Below, one piece after another: positions 1-10,390 of a stretch of DNA of 64,000 bases. The notes under the pieces are model-generated. The model saw only the letters and a program-made list of their open reading frames with translations, was not told the DNA's origin and ran no database searches. The stretch lies in the NCBI GenBank assembly GCA_014529385.2, contig CM043944.1:82634884-82698883 (forward strand), read 5' to 3'. Positions within the stretch are counted from its first letter, which is position 1; each line of letters starts with the position of its first letter. Both the position numbers and the translations under genes were made by a program. Source of the stretch: Adiantum capillus-veneris (Eukaryota; Streptophyta; Polypodiopsida; Polypodiales; Pteridaceae).

Positions 1-850
1 CATTCTCCTCGTTAATTATCTTGCCCAACATTTCATTGGTGAAAGGCCTTTCCTTGGGATCGGGCTAAAATAGCTTAAAGCTTCCAGTCATAACTATGTT
101 GGGCATATACTACACTTAATGTATCCCAAGTGATGTCATCCACAATACTGGCATGTTATGCATGCAAATCAAAAAAATAGATAAGCCCTTGGATTCAACG
201 AAGGTCTCCACAATGTGAGTAGATGCCACATGTGCCTTGCACAATCTGTACTGGCACGATCTGTACTAGCATGGATACATCACAAATGGTCATTGCAAAC
301 CAAAATTGTGAGCTTATATCCACTTATTATCAAACATGTGTGCCATTATCCTTATCCTAAATCAATGGATAGTAAGGTGGCATGGAATAGAAGCCTTGTT
401 TCACAGTATGTTTGTCAAAGCACTTTGCTTTGCAAAGCAGATAAATATTTTCAAATGAAATATTAAAGACATATATACAAGTGAACTTGATATTTTGACA
501 TTATCACCCTTTTGAGAGTAGTTGCCTTCGTTTGAATCTAGCTCACAACCATATATGTTGAGAAATTTTGAGGTGTTGAGTGTACCTTGCATGCCCTCGT
601 GGCTTGGTTCAGACTGACCTCTAACAAAAACAAGGTAGACATGTTGCCAAGTTTCCCCAAGTTCGTATGCTAATAGCATATTCCAAACTTAGAAAAGTTC
701 AATGGAAGATGCCCGAAAAGTGAAGCCTTGCTTCGCAGAAGTCCATTGTAAAGATAAAACAGAAAGAAGCCTGAGTGCTCATAGCTAACATGTGGTTGTT
801 GCTAGCACCCATGTATCAAAGTAGAAGAGGCTTGACCCTTGTAGAGATTG
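1..850. other. No recognisable gene
   Basis: Short open frames occur on both strands, but none carries a motif I recognise or a sensible start and codon pattern. The segment leads into a decayed gypsy integrase tail and is probably degraded repeat or intergenic DNA. Confidence 0.4.
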
Positions 851-857
851 CTTGAGT

Positions 858-1543
858 TTGCTTATAATAGTGCTAAGCATGTCACAACTGGTTTTAGTCC
901 TTTCATGCTCATGTATGGTTTTCAACTTAGGTCACCAATTACGATAGGGTTGGCAACTAAAAAGCTCCAACAAGTCAAGGATTTCTCCAAGAACATATGG
1001 AAATATTGAGACTGGCTTGTCAAAATGTCCGACAAGCACATGATCGGTATAAAAAGTATGTTGATGAGGAACGTCAGCAAGTTACCTTCACAGTAGGGGA
1101 AGAGGTATTGTTGTGTGTGTCAGAGCATTCAAAAATTATGAAGACTAGGCCAACACCTAAGTTATTTCCGACATATTGTGGGCCTTTCAAGATACTCAAG
1201 CGAGTTGGTGATAGGGCTTGCAAACTCTCGTTACTTGCACACTATCATATTCATCCAATATTTCATATGAGTCATTTACGTAAACGCTTACATGGGGATG
1301 ACAATGTCAGTGACCAATCGATTCTCATTAATTTCATTGAATTTCCAGCCCAACCCCATGACCCTGAACGCATCTTAGACTTCTCATGATTTACGTACTC
1401 ATCGTCATGTGCGTCGACTAGTTTTAGTCAAGTGGAAAGACCGACCTGAAGAAGGTTCCACTTGTGGAAACATTAGTGTTCTTAATAAGAAGTTTCCCAC
1501 TTTTGTTTTCAAGGATGAAAACACTTCTTCAACGGGGGATTAA
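858..1543 (+). pseudogene. Ty3/gypsy pol 3' end (integrase C-terminus, chromodomain-like tail), decayed
   Basis: Translation from about 867 gives an integrase-tail signature (SAKHVTTGFSPFMLMYGF), then after a frame change a 130-codon open stretch at 997-1389. That stretch has the usual post-catalytic integrase features: a helix rich in Q/R/D, then GEEVLL, then a CGPFKILKRVGDRACKLSL-type GPF/Y module, then HPIFHMSHLRK. After the stop at 1387-1389, out-of-frame sequence still reads as a chromodomain-like LVKWKDRPEEGST and ends FKDEN just before a polypurine tract. The strand and position fit the 3' end of a chromovirus-type element. The catalytic core and everything upstream are gone. At least one frameshift and one stop make it non-functional. 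Confidence 0.75.
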
Positions 1544-1800
1544 TGTAAGGCCAAGGAAAACCCAGGTGGGTTACGGACCCATGCCAAAGGCCGGCTGCTA
1601 GATGTGGACAAGGGATTCTAAATATAGACCGCCAAAGCTTATATAATAGGGTGGTAGGGAAGAGAATCCTCAAGGCAGATCCCGTGGGTCTTGCATCAAG
1701 TGTTAAGCATAGATAGTTGCATCTAGAAAAAGCTCTTCCTATCCGGTTAAAAAAAAAACATAAGAGTTTCCTTGCTATAACCATTTAGGGCACATCTTGC
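1530..1800 (+). mobile_element. Polypurine tract and start of a gypsy 3' LTR remnant
   Basis: The pol remnant is followed by the purine-rich AACGGGGGATTAA and then TGTAAGGCC at 1544, the expected PPT plus TG start of a 3' LTR. The first 60 or so bases resemble a second copy starting at 3992 and a short piece at 2160-2190. I could not find a clear CA end, so the right boundary is approximate. Confidence 0.55.
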
Positions 1801-3640
1801 AATTGCAACCAAGGCATTACCAAGCACAACATTTGGCATGCCTACCGATTCAAACATGGCTAAGCACATCATCTATCTCCAATAGCCCATGTCTGGAAAA
1901 AGGATCAGATGGAAATCTACACCAAGTCTACCAAAGTGTGTGATGGCTCTCTAATTCTTGATTTTCCACCCGTGCCTCCAAAGCAGCACGACAACACATA
2001 GACATGGGGAATTGGATGTAGATGATGAACCTTCTAGTTTCATTGAGGAGGAGAAGTGCTTGTGTATTTGAAATGTGCATTGTTGCGATGAGGAACACAA
2101 AGCCCATGGAAAGCTAAATCTGATTGCTTACTTTTGTGTTTCTCATTGTGTAATATCAAGGGCAAACCCAAAGGGAGGTCAAGGACAGGACCAAGGTACA
2201 CATATTATTTGGTTTCTTTCCATTTTTGCATACGCTTTGCTTGACGTTTTCAAGTTGGATGAATAAACTTCTATGTTTTCATCCATTTTTGCTCTTCAGC
2301 AAGATGACAAGGTCATGTAAGTGCTAAGAAATTTGGGCTTTAGTGTCCACAATAAATTTTTGCATTCCATAGTTATGGACCCACTTGTAGGGTTTGATTT
2401 GGCACATGTTGTCACATGGGATACAACATGGTCTAGGAACTTAAGGAGTTCGGTTAAGCCAGTGTGGAGCATGGATAATGAGGCTCTCTTACGCACGTCA
2501 CATACGTGTTTACAATGACCTCCACACCCAAGTACATCTCGTACTTGAAGGATGTTTTTTTCAGACATCCTTACCCATCCTTACCTGAGACATATTCCAC
2601 ATGTGGAGAATATGAGTCTCTGGGACAGACATTGGTGCCACTACTTCAATTATGTGTCGCGACGATGTCTCTAGGTGCTGGTCAAATCTGTTTTCTAGAC
2701 CATTTCAAGAAAGATGTATTCGGAGCAATTTCAGTGGCCAAAATTTGTCGAATACTTAGAATGACTTGTTAAGGTACAAGTGCTGCTAAATAACATTACA
2801 GATGGTTGTTTATACATATAGCAAGACTATAAGTTGTTAATGAAAAAGTTTCATTGTTTGTACCTAGAAGTGACTTTTATTTCATCTTCTATTATGGTTC
2901 AGCAAGGCTTGCAAATGATTGCAATAGAAAGTATTTAGTTTCTTTTTAGAACTATTTACACTTCCCTTTCATGTGTGCTAGGAACATCACATTCGCCATA
3001 CCTATTGGAAAGTATGATCATGGATATACACGTTCGGTTTTGTTTTTGCTAAATGCATGCACACTAGGTGTTATGGGCCCTAGTGTTTGGCAAAGGCTAA
3101 TTTGGAACGGCATACATATTCTTCACATTAGTTGCTTATGAAGCATTTTGCACTCTATGAGAAGTATCTCTATGAGATTAGTTTTGAATCTAACAAACAC
3201 CAATAGAGGTCATGGCTCGGTTTGGATGCTTGTGGATCTTTCAAGTTAACCAAGATGGTTATTCGTAACATGGTTGCTTTCTCAGCAATGTTTCCAGGAA
3301 CGGTGGTCCCTATTTACCAATCATTTTGGAAGATTGTCTGTAAATCGTGGGAAAACACACCTCAATATTGTCAGTTATCCAAGGGGATAGGCAGATTAGA
3401 CAGAATAGGCAAATTACAAGTGTAATCTTGTGCTAAACGATATGCAAAGCGCGTACGTTAGCACCAAGCAATCCAATTTAGTAAGCATATATTGCTCTCG
3501 TTGGAGTTTGTTTACTATAAATTAAAGCAAGTTTGTGACTAGGTTTAGTTTCTTCAAGTATAATTCAGGTTCTCAACCTTGACCACTGGTTATGGTGAGG
3601 TTGTTTACTGATACAAGAAGATAACAAGTCAAGAACTTAA
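1801..3640. other. Degraded repeat DNA, no supported gene
   Basis: A short segment at 2159-2192 matches the LTR start seen at 4000-4030 (GGGCAAACCCAAAGGGAGGT), so pieces of the same LTR family are scattered here. The remaining open frames (60-90 codons on both strands) have no recognisable domain. Confidence 0.4.
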
Positions 3641-3649
3641 ACTTGGCTA

Positions 3650-3992
3650 ATGAGTTACGTCAGCAAGTTACTTTCATAGAAAGTGAAAGAGGTACACTTT
3701 CAGGTACATCTTGGTTTGATAACTCGTTTAGCATACTCAAGTGATTTCTAAATGGACTCTACATGCTATGTTGTATATGAGCCGGCTACACAAGACGGTT
3801 GCAAAGGGACAGTAATGTGGAAAATCAAGATGTTACTCTTGATTTCATTGAACTTCTTACTGAGCCGTGTTCCAGTCAAACAAACGGCTGGATCCATGAG
3901 GGATGCAACTGTGGAAAACATTAGTGTCACTTATGAAGATATCACCACTTTTGTTTTCGAGGATGAAAACGCTTCTCCAAGGGGGGAGTAAT
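3650..3992 (+). pseudogene. Second decayed gypsy pol 3' end
   Basis: 3655-3690 matches the sequence at 1066-1100 of the first remnant (GACGTCAGCAAGTTAC-type). The last codons (ISVTYEDITTFVFEDENASP) match the first remnant's terminus (ISVLNKKFPTFVFKDEN). It stops at the same kind of polypurine tract (AAGGGGGGAGTAA, 3979-3991). This is therefore an independent, more decayed copy of the same gypsy family on the same strand. Most of the integrase tail is missing or scrambled. Confidence 0.6.
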
Positions 3993-4300
3993 GTAATGCC
4001 AAGGGCAAACCCAAAGGGAGGTCAAAGACCACCAAGGGCCGGCTACCAATGGAGACGGGATCCTAGGGGCAAGGCCTATAAAGGGAGGTTGGGCGGAGGA
4101 TCAAGACACAACACTTCCGGGTTTCTTACACATTGTTGGAGTCTTAATCAATTCGGGATTAGGTATCCACAAATTCAATGCCCAAGAAGAGGTCATGGTA
4201 TTGAAAAATGTGAAGAAGGCATGTTGCTGCAGGAATTACCACTCAAAAGAAAAAGCATCACTTTGGTGAGCAATTTTTAGTAGTCCCTTGTCAGAGGGCT
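3992..4300 (+). mobile_element. Gypsy 3' LTR remnant
   Basis: It begins TGTAATGCC directly after the polypurine tract and resembles the LTR start at 1544. It contains CCTATAAAGGG at about 4077-4087, a plausible LTR TATA box. The CA terminus and target duplication were not identified. Confidence 0.55.
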
Positions 4301-5732
4301 GCTTGTTGGCAGTCTATGCACGCTACGGAGCCCCCTCGCATGAGATTCTGGTGTAGCCTATGCCTACGGGTATGCTACATGAGCTAAATCCACGTACTGC
4401 AATTGATCCGGCGTGCACACATCTAGCAGCAATTGTTGCGGTATCTTTTTAAAGCCTTCATCTGAGGCTTCAATTCAAACACATATCTGCAACCGCTAAA
4501 CCGTGCCTGCAAGGGAGCCATCTCTAGGAGAACATTAGGGGATTAGGGCACCTACTAGTTGGAGCTAGACTCCAACTTCATAATCACTTTGGGTGTATAT
4601 ATCTCCACAATTAAGGTGATCCATAGACACAATGTCAATGATATATATTGGTAGAGAATTACAGAAGGAGTGTTAACAATATTGGATACCACCCTATATC
4701 ATGATTTTCGCCATGTCGATAGCCTCGGTTGATTCCAAAAGTCTTGCACCTCTAATTCTCTATTGTTGAGCGCTCACTTTTGTTGTCGGTCATGGATTTT
4801 GCTAGGACATTGTGAGAACAATTGATACTCGATTCCAACTCTGTGTAGACCTTCGAAACGAGTGAATGCTTTCAACCTATTGCTAGCCTTCTACGTGCTG
4901 AAAGTTTTGATCGCTCTTTTGTGCAAGGTCGATGATGAAATCTGCTAACACTTCAGAACTATTGATGCTAGCTTTTGGCTCTATGCAGACCTTTAGAACA
5001 AGGGACAAGCATCAAAGTCGTCCTTTTGTGTGCCTAAAAGCACATGTAACTGCTTAGCGATAATATTAACAATATGCATAAAGTCAATATTAAAAGCAAG
5101 CTTGAAAATCTTAACCGTGCAAATGGACTGGAGGGTAATGGCTTGAATCATGCCAAGTGGCCACATGTAGACTCAAGAATCAACAAAATCATGTTAGGCT
5201 TACTAAGTAAAAATTGCATCCCAATGCATGATTGCCCGATTGCCAAAAGATGTAGAAGTCATCTTAACACACGTCTATCAACATAATAGCCAAAGGTTGA
5301 CTCTAAGATACAAATTCAAGCAACAAAGGGGTCTTTCGTGCCAATGTATGAAAGTGTATGTCAAAAATATTCAAACCACCATGTAGAACAAAGCCTCTTT
5401 ACAAACATAGGTTAAGGGCCCTATTTAGCATGTTTAGTTCTTAAAATAATATCCATATAAAATGATCTATGTCTACTTTTCTCCACGTTATCAATGGACA
5501 AGATAACTAAATATATGCCATTACAATAGCTTGTACAATCCATAAACAAACATGCGTGGTCATGTAAAAGGTTTCCAGTAGTCAAGCTTTTGAATTATCT
5601 TTTGCGTCACCCATAGAGTCATTCGTTGACATAAGATATGCCCACCTAACTAATATCCAAAATGTCTGCCTACATGTGTCTATGAAGGAATGTCACCGCC
5701 CAAACAAATCCAGTGCTTTCATTAACCTTTGT
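4301..5732. other. Unannotated intergenic or repeat DNA
   Basis: No convincing gene. Its right edge is the pre-insertion flank of the large gypsy element, which continues at 23847. Confidence 0.4.
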
Positions 5733-5737
5733 ATATC
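5733..5737. repeat. Left target-site duplication ATATC of the large gypsy element
   Basis: ATATC directly precedes the TG of the 5' LTR and is repeated exactly at 23842-23846 after the CA of the 3' LTR. Confidence 0.93.
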
Positions 5738-5940
5738 TGTTAACCCTCGTGGCTCACGAACACCCTATCGCCTACGACGGACACTGTAACCGTATTATTT
5801 ATTTAAGTAGAGTCAGGCACCGGGCTTGTCGGTCCAATAGGGAAAGGTAGAGTGATCGCCGATGAGAGGCGCACTCTAACACGAACATGCTAGGGTTAGT
5901 TGGCTAAGCATGGGCGCCCAAGTGTGAATGGGGTGAGCTC

Positions 5941-5948
5941 ATATAAAA
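5941..5948 (+). promoter_or_regulatory. LTR TATA box
   Basis: ATATAAAA lies about 200 bp into the LTR, after GAGCTC, and is retained in the 3' LTR at about 23455-23462. This is the likely core promoter for the genomic RNA, so U3 would be the first 200 bp or so. Confidence 0.55.
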
Positions 5949-6047
5949 GCCAACTAAACCTAATTTTTACTCATTCTCTCATTGTGCAATAGAAGCTGCT
6001 CTTGCTCCATCTCCACCTTCTCCTTCACCATCTCCTTGTGTGTGTGC

Positions 6048-6049
<2 letters not shown>

Positions 6050-6132
<83 letters not shown>
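6050..6132. repeat. (GA)n microsatellite in the 5' LTR
   Basis: About 83 bp of uninterrupted GA. The 3' LTR has only about 17 bp of pure GA at the same place, with GTGTGAGAGTGTGAGAG next to it. Open frames across it (RERERE, LSLSLS) are translation artefacts. Confidence 0.95.
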
Positions 6133-6135
<3 letters not shown>

Positions 6136-6385
6136 GAGTGTGTGTGCGATCGAGCGTTGCGGCGGCACGACGGCGGCGAGGCGGTTGAGCGCGGCGTAGC
6201 GGCGTCTCCCTCTTCTTCGCGGCGAGGAATCCTCTACGACAGGAGCATAAGGCGGTGAGTGACACACCATTGCCCTCTTTGAGCTTACTAGTTTAACTAG
6301 TTGTGTGCTTGGAGCCGTCTGCGGCTTGTACACGGTGTATCGGCAAGTCCCTTGCTTCGACAGTGCGGCAAGGAGTGCACATTTT

Positions 6386-6403
6386 TGGCACCGCTGCCGG
6401 GGA
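6386..6403 (+). promoter_or_regulatory. Primer binding site, tRNA-Asp type
   Basis: TGGCACCGCTGCCGGGGA begins four bases after the LTR end. By my knowledge of plant tRNA-Asp (3' complement TGGCGCCGTTGCCGGGGA) it matches at 16 of 18 positions. tRNA-Asp priming is common in Tat/Athila-type elements. Confidence 0.8.
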
Positions 6404-6901
6404 ATAGCTCTGCACTAAGCCCAAGAGGCACTTTGTGCTTCTTGTATGAGTGGTTTGCAGTAGGAAAGAAGAGGGAGAGGAAGGCGTATTTTTTCTGCAA
6501 GTGTTAATTCTGTTTTTCTGTTGCGCACAGTTTGCATTTTCTGTGTTTCTGCTGCGTACATTTAGTGTTAGTTAGACAGTTAGCAAAATTCTGTTTTTCT
6601 GTTTACACACAGTTAGCATTTCTTGCTTTTTTTCATTTTCTGTGTTTTCACTGCACAGTTCTGTCAAGTTTCAATTTCTGCATTTTCTGTGTTTTTTGGT
6701 TTGGGCACAGTTAGGCGCACAGTTAGTTAATTAAGTAGGTTAGTAATTAGGTGAACCAGTGATTAGCAGTTCAGTAGGTAGGTGGGACAGTAAATAGTTA
6801 GGTGAGGTCAACGCGCACCAAAACGCGCACCAAAACACGCTAAAAACTAGTCACAAGGCCTCCTAGAGCAGCTTTTTGACACCTTAGGGTATCAAAAGCA
6901 C

Positions 6902-9900
6902 ATGCACTTACGCTCTGGGCGGGTGCTAGAACACGAGCATATTGAGGGTGCCTCTGTTCATACGGACACCCATTACCCATCCACGATAGGCTCTAGACCC
7001 TCAGCGGGGACACAAGGTAGCACCACCCAAGACCCTAAAATAGCCGCTAGTGATTCCTCCTCCGACTCAGAAATCATGGAAGCATACCCTACCCAAAACA
7101 CTGAGAGAGAACGCCATGCACCTCCCGAAGCTCCACAGCCTAGTACTAGTATGTTTAGCCGTTTCATGGAAACATTAGGTAGAGCTACTCGCTCGGAACC
7201 TGATGCAAATGAAGCACACGAAGGGGGTGGGGAAGTGGACTCTCCTTTCACATCGCACGTGGACCCCACACCCCCAACGAGTGTCCATGTGGATATCATG
7301 CCAACTTCTTACCAAGAAGGCCTTGTTGAGCTGCCTCCTTCAGAAGTTCCCTCTAGAGTACCGTTGGTGACAACTAAAACCACGGGGAGCAACATTGCTT
7401 CTACCTCACAAGAAACCGTTAACACGTCGACTCTAGAAGGATTGTTCATTAATGATCATTGGACATATGACCTCCACACTGAGGTGTTGACGGATCTACA
7501 CTCTGGCCACGCCTACCATGTAGGATGGATAGAGATTGTACAATCCACCTCTAGTGCCGCGAGCATCGAAGATCAACAGAAAATGATCTGTAATGTTATC
7601 CATGGCATTATTCAATCCGAAAGGCAAAACCGAGGGGTAAATATACTCTCAACTGGCCCCATGAGATTTCTGGATACGAGCAAGGCTCAACAGCCTACTC
7701 TATCACAAATGGAGACTCCTCTAATGAGCCCCATGGACCCATCTTACGTCATTTCACCTGGGGTCTCTATGCAATCTGAGCCTCCGAGCGACAACTTTAG
7801 CTTCCCTAACTTGGCTCAACCCTCTATTAAGGAAAACACAGTGCTCACTCCAGGGATAAGCATGACAGAGAATGTACCGATGACATCTACGGTTAGCGCA
7901 GTGCCACTACCTAGTGTCGTAATACCTAATATGGGGTCTCGACCATATGTGCCTCTAGCCCCTTATGCACACATGGCCCCCACACCTCCAATTGTACCAC
8001 TTGCTTATGCTCCTCGAGTGCCGCTCCCTAGCCCTTATCCGAGTGGACCTATGCCCGGTTATGTTCCATATCCTGCATCATCCACACATATGCCAAGACT
8101 GGTACCCGTCCCTCTCCCACATATGATTCCAAGAGTACCTCCACCGGCCCTACCTCCTCACATAGGTGACTTGGCAGCGTTTGCTCAAACCATAGGTCGA
8201 TCTATCACGGAAAATATGCGTCATGCATCTGATAGAGAGCCTAGAAGTAAGGCAGTACAAATTGCCAAACTTACGCAAAAATTCAATGGGGGCGAAGATG
8301 ATAGAAAACACATTGAAGTGTTTGAACAAGTATGTGATTCCTTAGGGGAACGCAGCGAACTACATAAGTGCAATGCCTTAAGCTTGACATTAAGTGGGAA
8401 GGCTGGAGATTGGTATAGAACCCTAAGGGTGGACGAGAAAACAATCTACCCTACCCTTCGACGGTTGTTTCTAAAGGAGTACATACGAGAAGGTGTGCTT
8501 TGGGGTGTAGCATCTCAGCTACAGAAGGCCGAACATAAGGAAGGAGAGTTAGTAAGGGACTTCATTAGTCGTCTAAAGCACTTAAACTCTCGTTGCCCTT
8601 TAAATGAGCGCTTCAACAATAACCAACTGCTTGATCGATTCATTCGAGGGTTGAGGAATGAAGGAATCTATAATGGACTAGTGATTAGAGGTATCACAAC
8701 CTGGGAAGATGTCACTGCCAATGCAATCCAATTGGAAGACAACTTGATGATAGCAGGCATGAGGGTGTCTACCGACACGAGATCCACTAGCTCACAAGCC
8801 ATTGAGTATGAACCCATGACTGCAAAGCCCATTGCCAATGAGCCAAAGGTATTTGAGACATTCTTGACAGACCTCACCAAGGCAATCCAAGAGTCTCTTA
8901 AGGATAATCGACCCCCTCAAAAGAGTCACATGTATCCAAGAAGGGAGCAACAATGGTGTTCCATTTGCTTAGGTCCACATAGCACTAGTGAGTGCCCTAC
9001 GTTTAGAGTAAAATTTAATGGAACTTGCAACGCATGTGGTAGGTATGGTCACCAAGCTAAGGATTGTTTAATGATCAAACGTATGATGGCAAATAGACCA
9101 CCTGTAGCCTGGACGGATGCACCTCGAGCTCCTGTATTGATGCCTGCTCCACCTGTTGAGCAACTACCGCAACACATGGTCCCTAGATCTCAAAATGTTG
9201 TACAAGCTACACCGTTACCACCTCCTGTGCTAGGAACGCAGCCCCCGCATCCAAGGGTCGCCCCTATGAACCAAGTGGGTTGCGAGCCATCTAATGCTTA
9301 TGCAGATGGCTGTGAGGAGGAAATAGACACTAGTATTGCCTACGGACTTGATACATTGGAAGAGTGTCCTATATACTACATGGAAGATTGTTGGGGGCAA
9401 GTCAAGCCGGTTTATCAAGCTGCTGCTCTCGCATCCAGAGGTCAAAATATCAACACCCAGGCTAGGAGGCCACCTCTTCAATGCTACGAGTGTGGTGGAC
9501 CACATCGGGCAGCGGAGTGCCCTATTAGGCTGCAAAAGAATGCTGCGCAGATGCAAATGAATCAAGGGAGCACGTCTGCAATGCCAATACTCACATGTAA
9601 TCGTTGTGGCATAGATCACTTGATTGCCCAATGCCCCTATAACCCAAATGCGCCTAAAATCACACCCCTAAATTTGGTCGAAATTGCTAGTGTGACATCG
9701 CCAATACCACCCGTCGCACCCGCTTATGCGATTACACGGTCCATGCTTCAAGGGCTAGGCCATATCCTCGAAGAGAGAGATACCGCGTCAGTTATCCAAG
9801 CAAAGAAAAAGAAGACACGAAGGAAGAGGTCGCAGAATACGGGAAATTCAAAGCCAAGTTCCAAAACAAACATAGGAACAGGAGATGACCCCGTGTATAT

Positions 9901-10390
9901 GAATGACCTCGAGGATGATTCAGATTCAATCGAGACAATGGAGACTAGAACCAATACCACAAAGGGAAAGACCGACAAAGAAAACCGTAACATGGAACCA
10001 AATGAAAACCGAATAAGAGAAAACCATAACGAGCCTCTGAAAACACCACAAGTGTTTCCAAATCCAATCCAAGACCCCCAAGATAAACCGCAGGGGCAAA
10101 AAGGGAAGAATCGTAAAAAGAAGATTGGGACGTACCCAAACCCAGTAGACGAGATTGAGCAGGTGAAACATCTAAGAGGTTTAGTGGAGGAGACTCAAAG
10201 GAAACTAGAACCAGAACCCATGCATGTCAAAATTCATGACACAGTGTTTCCCACGCAAGTTCATCCACCCCACATGAACCATAGACCGTTAGCCATATCT
10301 AGTATCATCCAAGAAGGGAGTGAGGACGGGGCATCAGGAAGTGAGCATACACCTTTCTTGTTGGAAAGGATGTTTAACAAAGGAATATGA
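6902..10390 (+). CDS. Gag polyprotein of the large gypsy element (1162 aa)
   Basis: Structural capsid and nucleocapsid protein for the virus-like particle. An ATG at 6902 opens an uninterrupted 1162-codon frame. Residues about 1-450 are Ser/Pro/Thr-rich and low in complexity, with a proline-rich run at about 340-430. A retrotransposon gag (capsid) domain lies at about 450-620 (FNGGEDDRKHIEVFEQ through AGDWYRTLR to the LKHLNSRCPL region). Four CCHC zinc knuckles follow: CSICLGPHSTSEC (about 686), CNACGRYGHQAKDC (about 708), CYECGGPHRAAEC (about 860) and CNRCGIDHLIAQC (about 898). Three have the short C-x2-C-x3-H-x4-C spacing. The tail is Lys-rich and charged, with KKKKTRRKRS. Most plant gypsy gags are far shorter and have one or two knuckles. 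It ends at TGA 10388; pol continues in the +1 frame, with overlap from about 10320. Confidence 0.88.
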   Translation: MHLRSGRVLEHEHIEGASVHTDTHYPSTIGSRPSAGTQGSTTQDPKIAASDSSSDSEIMEAYPTQNTERERHAPPEAPQPSTSMFSRFMETLGRATRSEPDANEAHEGGGEVDSPFTSHVDPTPPTSVHVDIMPTSYQEGLVELPPSEVPSRVPLVTTKTTGSNIASTSQETVNTSTLEGLFINDHWTYDLHTEVLTDLHSGHAYHVGWIEIVQSTSSAASIEDQQKMICNVIHGIIQSERQNRGVNILSTGPMRFLDTSKAQQPTLSQMETPLMSPMDPSYVISPGVSMQSEPPSDNFSFPNLAQPSIKENTVLTPGISMTENVPMTSTVSAVPLPSVVIPNMGSRPYVPLAPYAHMAPTPPIVPLAYAPRVPLPSPYPSGPMPGYVPYPASSTHMPRLVPVPLPHMIPRVPPPALPPHIGDLAAFAQTIGRSITENMRHASDREPRSKAVQIAKLTQKFNGGEDDRKHIEVFEQVCDSLGERSELHKCNALSLTLSGKAGDWYRTLRVDEKTIYPTLRRLFLKEYIREGVLWGVASQLQKAEHKEGELVRDFISRLKHLNSRCPLNERFNNNQLLDRFIRGLRNEGIYNGLVIRGITTWEDVTANAIQLEDNLMIAGMRVSTDTRSTSSQAIEYEPMTAKPIANEPKVFETFLTDLTKAIQESLKDNRPPQKSHMYPRREQQWCSICLGPHSTSECPTFRVKFNGTCNACGRYGHQAKDCLMIKRMMANRPPVAWTDAPRAPVLMPAPPVEQLPQHMVPRSQNVVQATPLPPPVLGTQPPHPRVAPMNQVGCEPSNAYADGCEEEIDTSIAYGLDTLEECPIYYMEDCWGQVKPVYQAAALASRGQNINTQARRPPLQCYECGGPHRAAECPIRLQKNAAQMQMNQGSTSAMPILTCNRCGIDHLIAQCPYNPNAPKITPLNLVEIASVTSPIPPVAPAYAITRSMLQGLGHILEERDTASVIQAKKKKTRRKRSQNTGNSKPSSKTNIGTGDDPVYMNDLEDDSDSIETMETRTNTTKGKTDKENRNMEPNENRIRENHNEPLKTPQVFPNPIQDPQDKPQGQKGKNRKKKIGTYPNPVDEIEQVKHLRGLVEETQRKLEPEPMHVKIHDTVFPTQVHPPHMNHRPLAISSIIQEGSEDGASGSEHTPFLLERMFNKGI

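Larger units (their letters stand above)
5738..6381 (+). repeat. 5' LTR of the large gypsy element (644 bp)
   Basis: It starts TGTTAACCCTCGTGG and ends GAGTGCACA. It contains a TATA-like ATATAAAA at 5941-5948, a pure (GA)n tract at about 6050-6132 and a GC-rich CGG/GGC stretch at about 6148-6230. It matches 23252-23841. The 54-bp length difference is explained entirely by the GA/GT microsatellite. Confidence 0.93.

Noticed and set aside
5960-6333. Open frames of 65-102 codons across the GA tract of the 5' LTR (RERERE/LSLSLS proteins)
   Set aside because: Dinucleotide repeats are open in several frames on both strands. No domain, and the same frames are lost in the 3' LTR.
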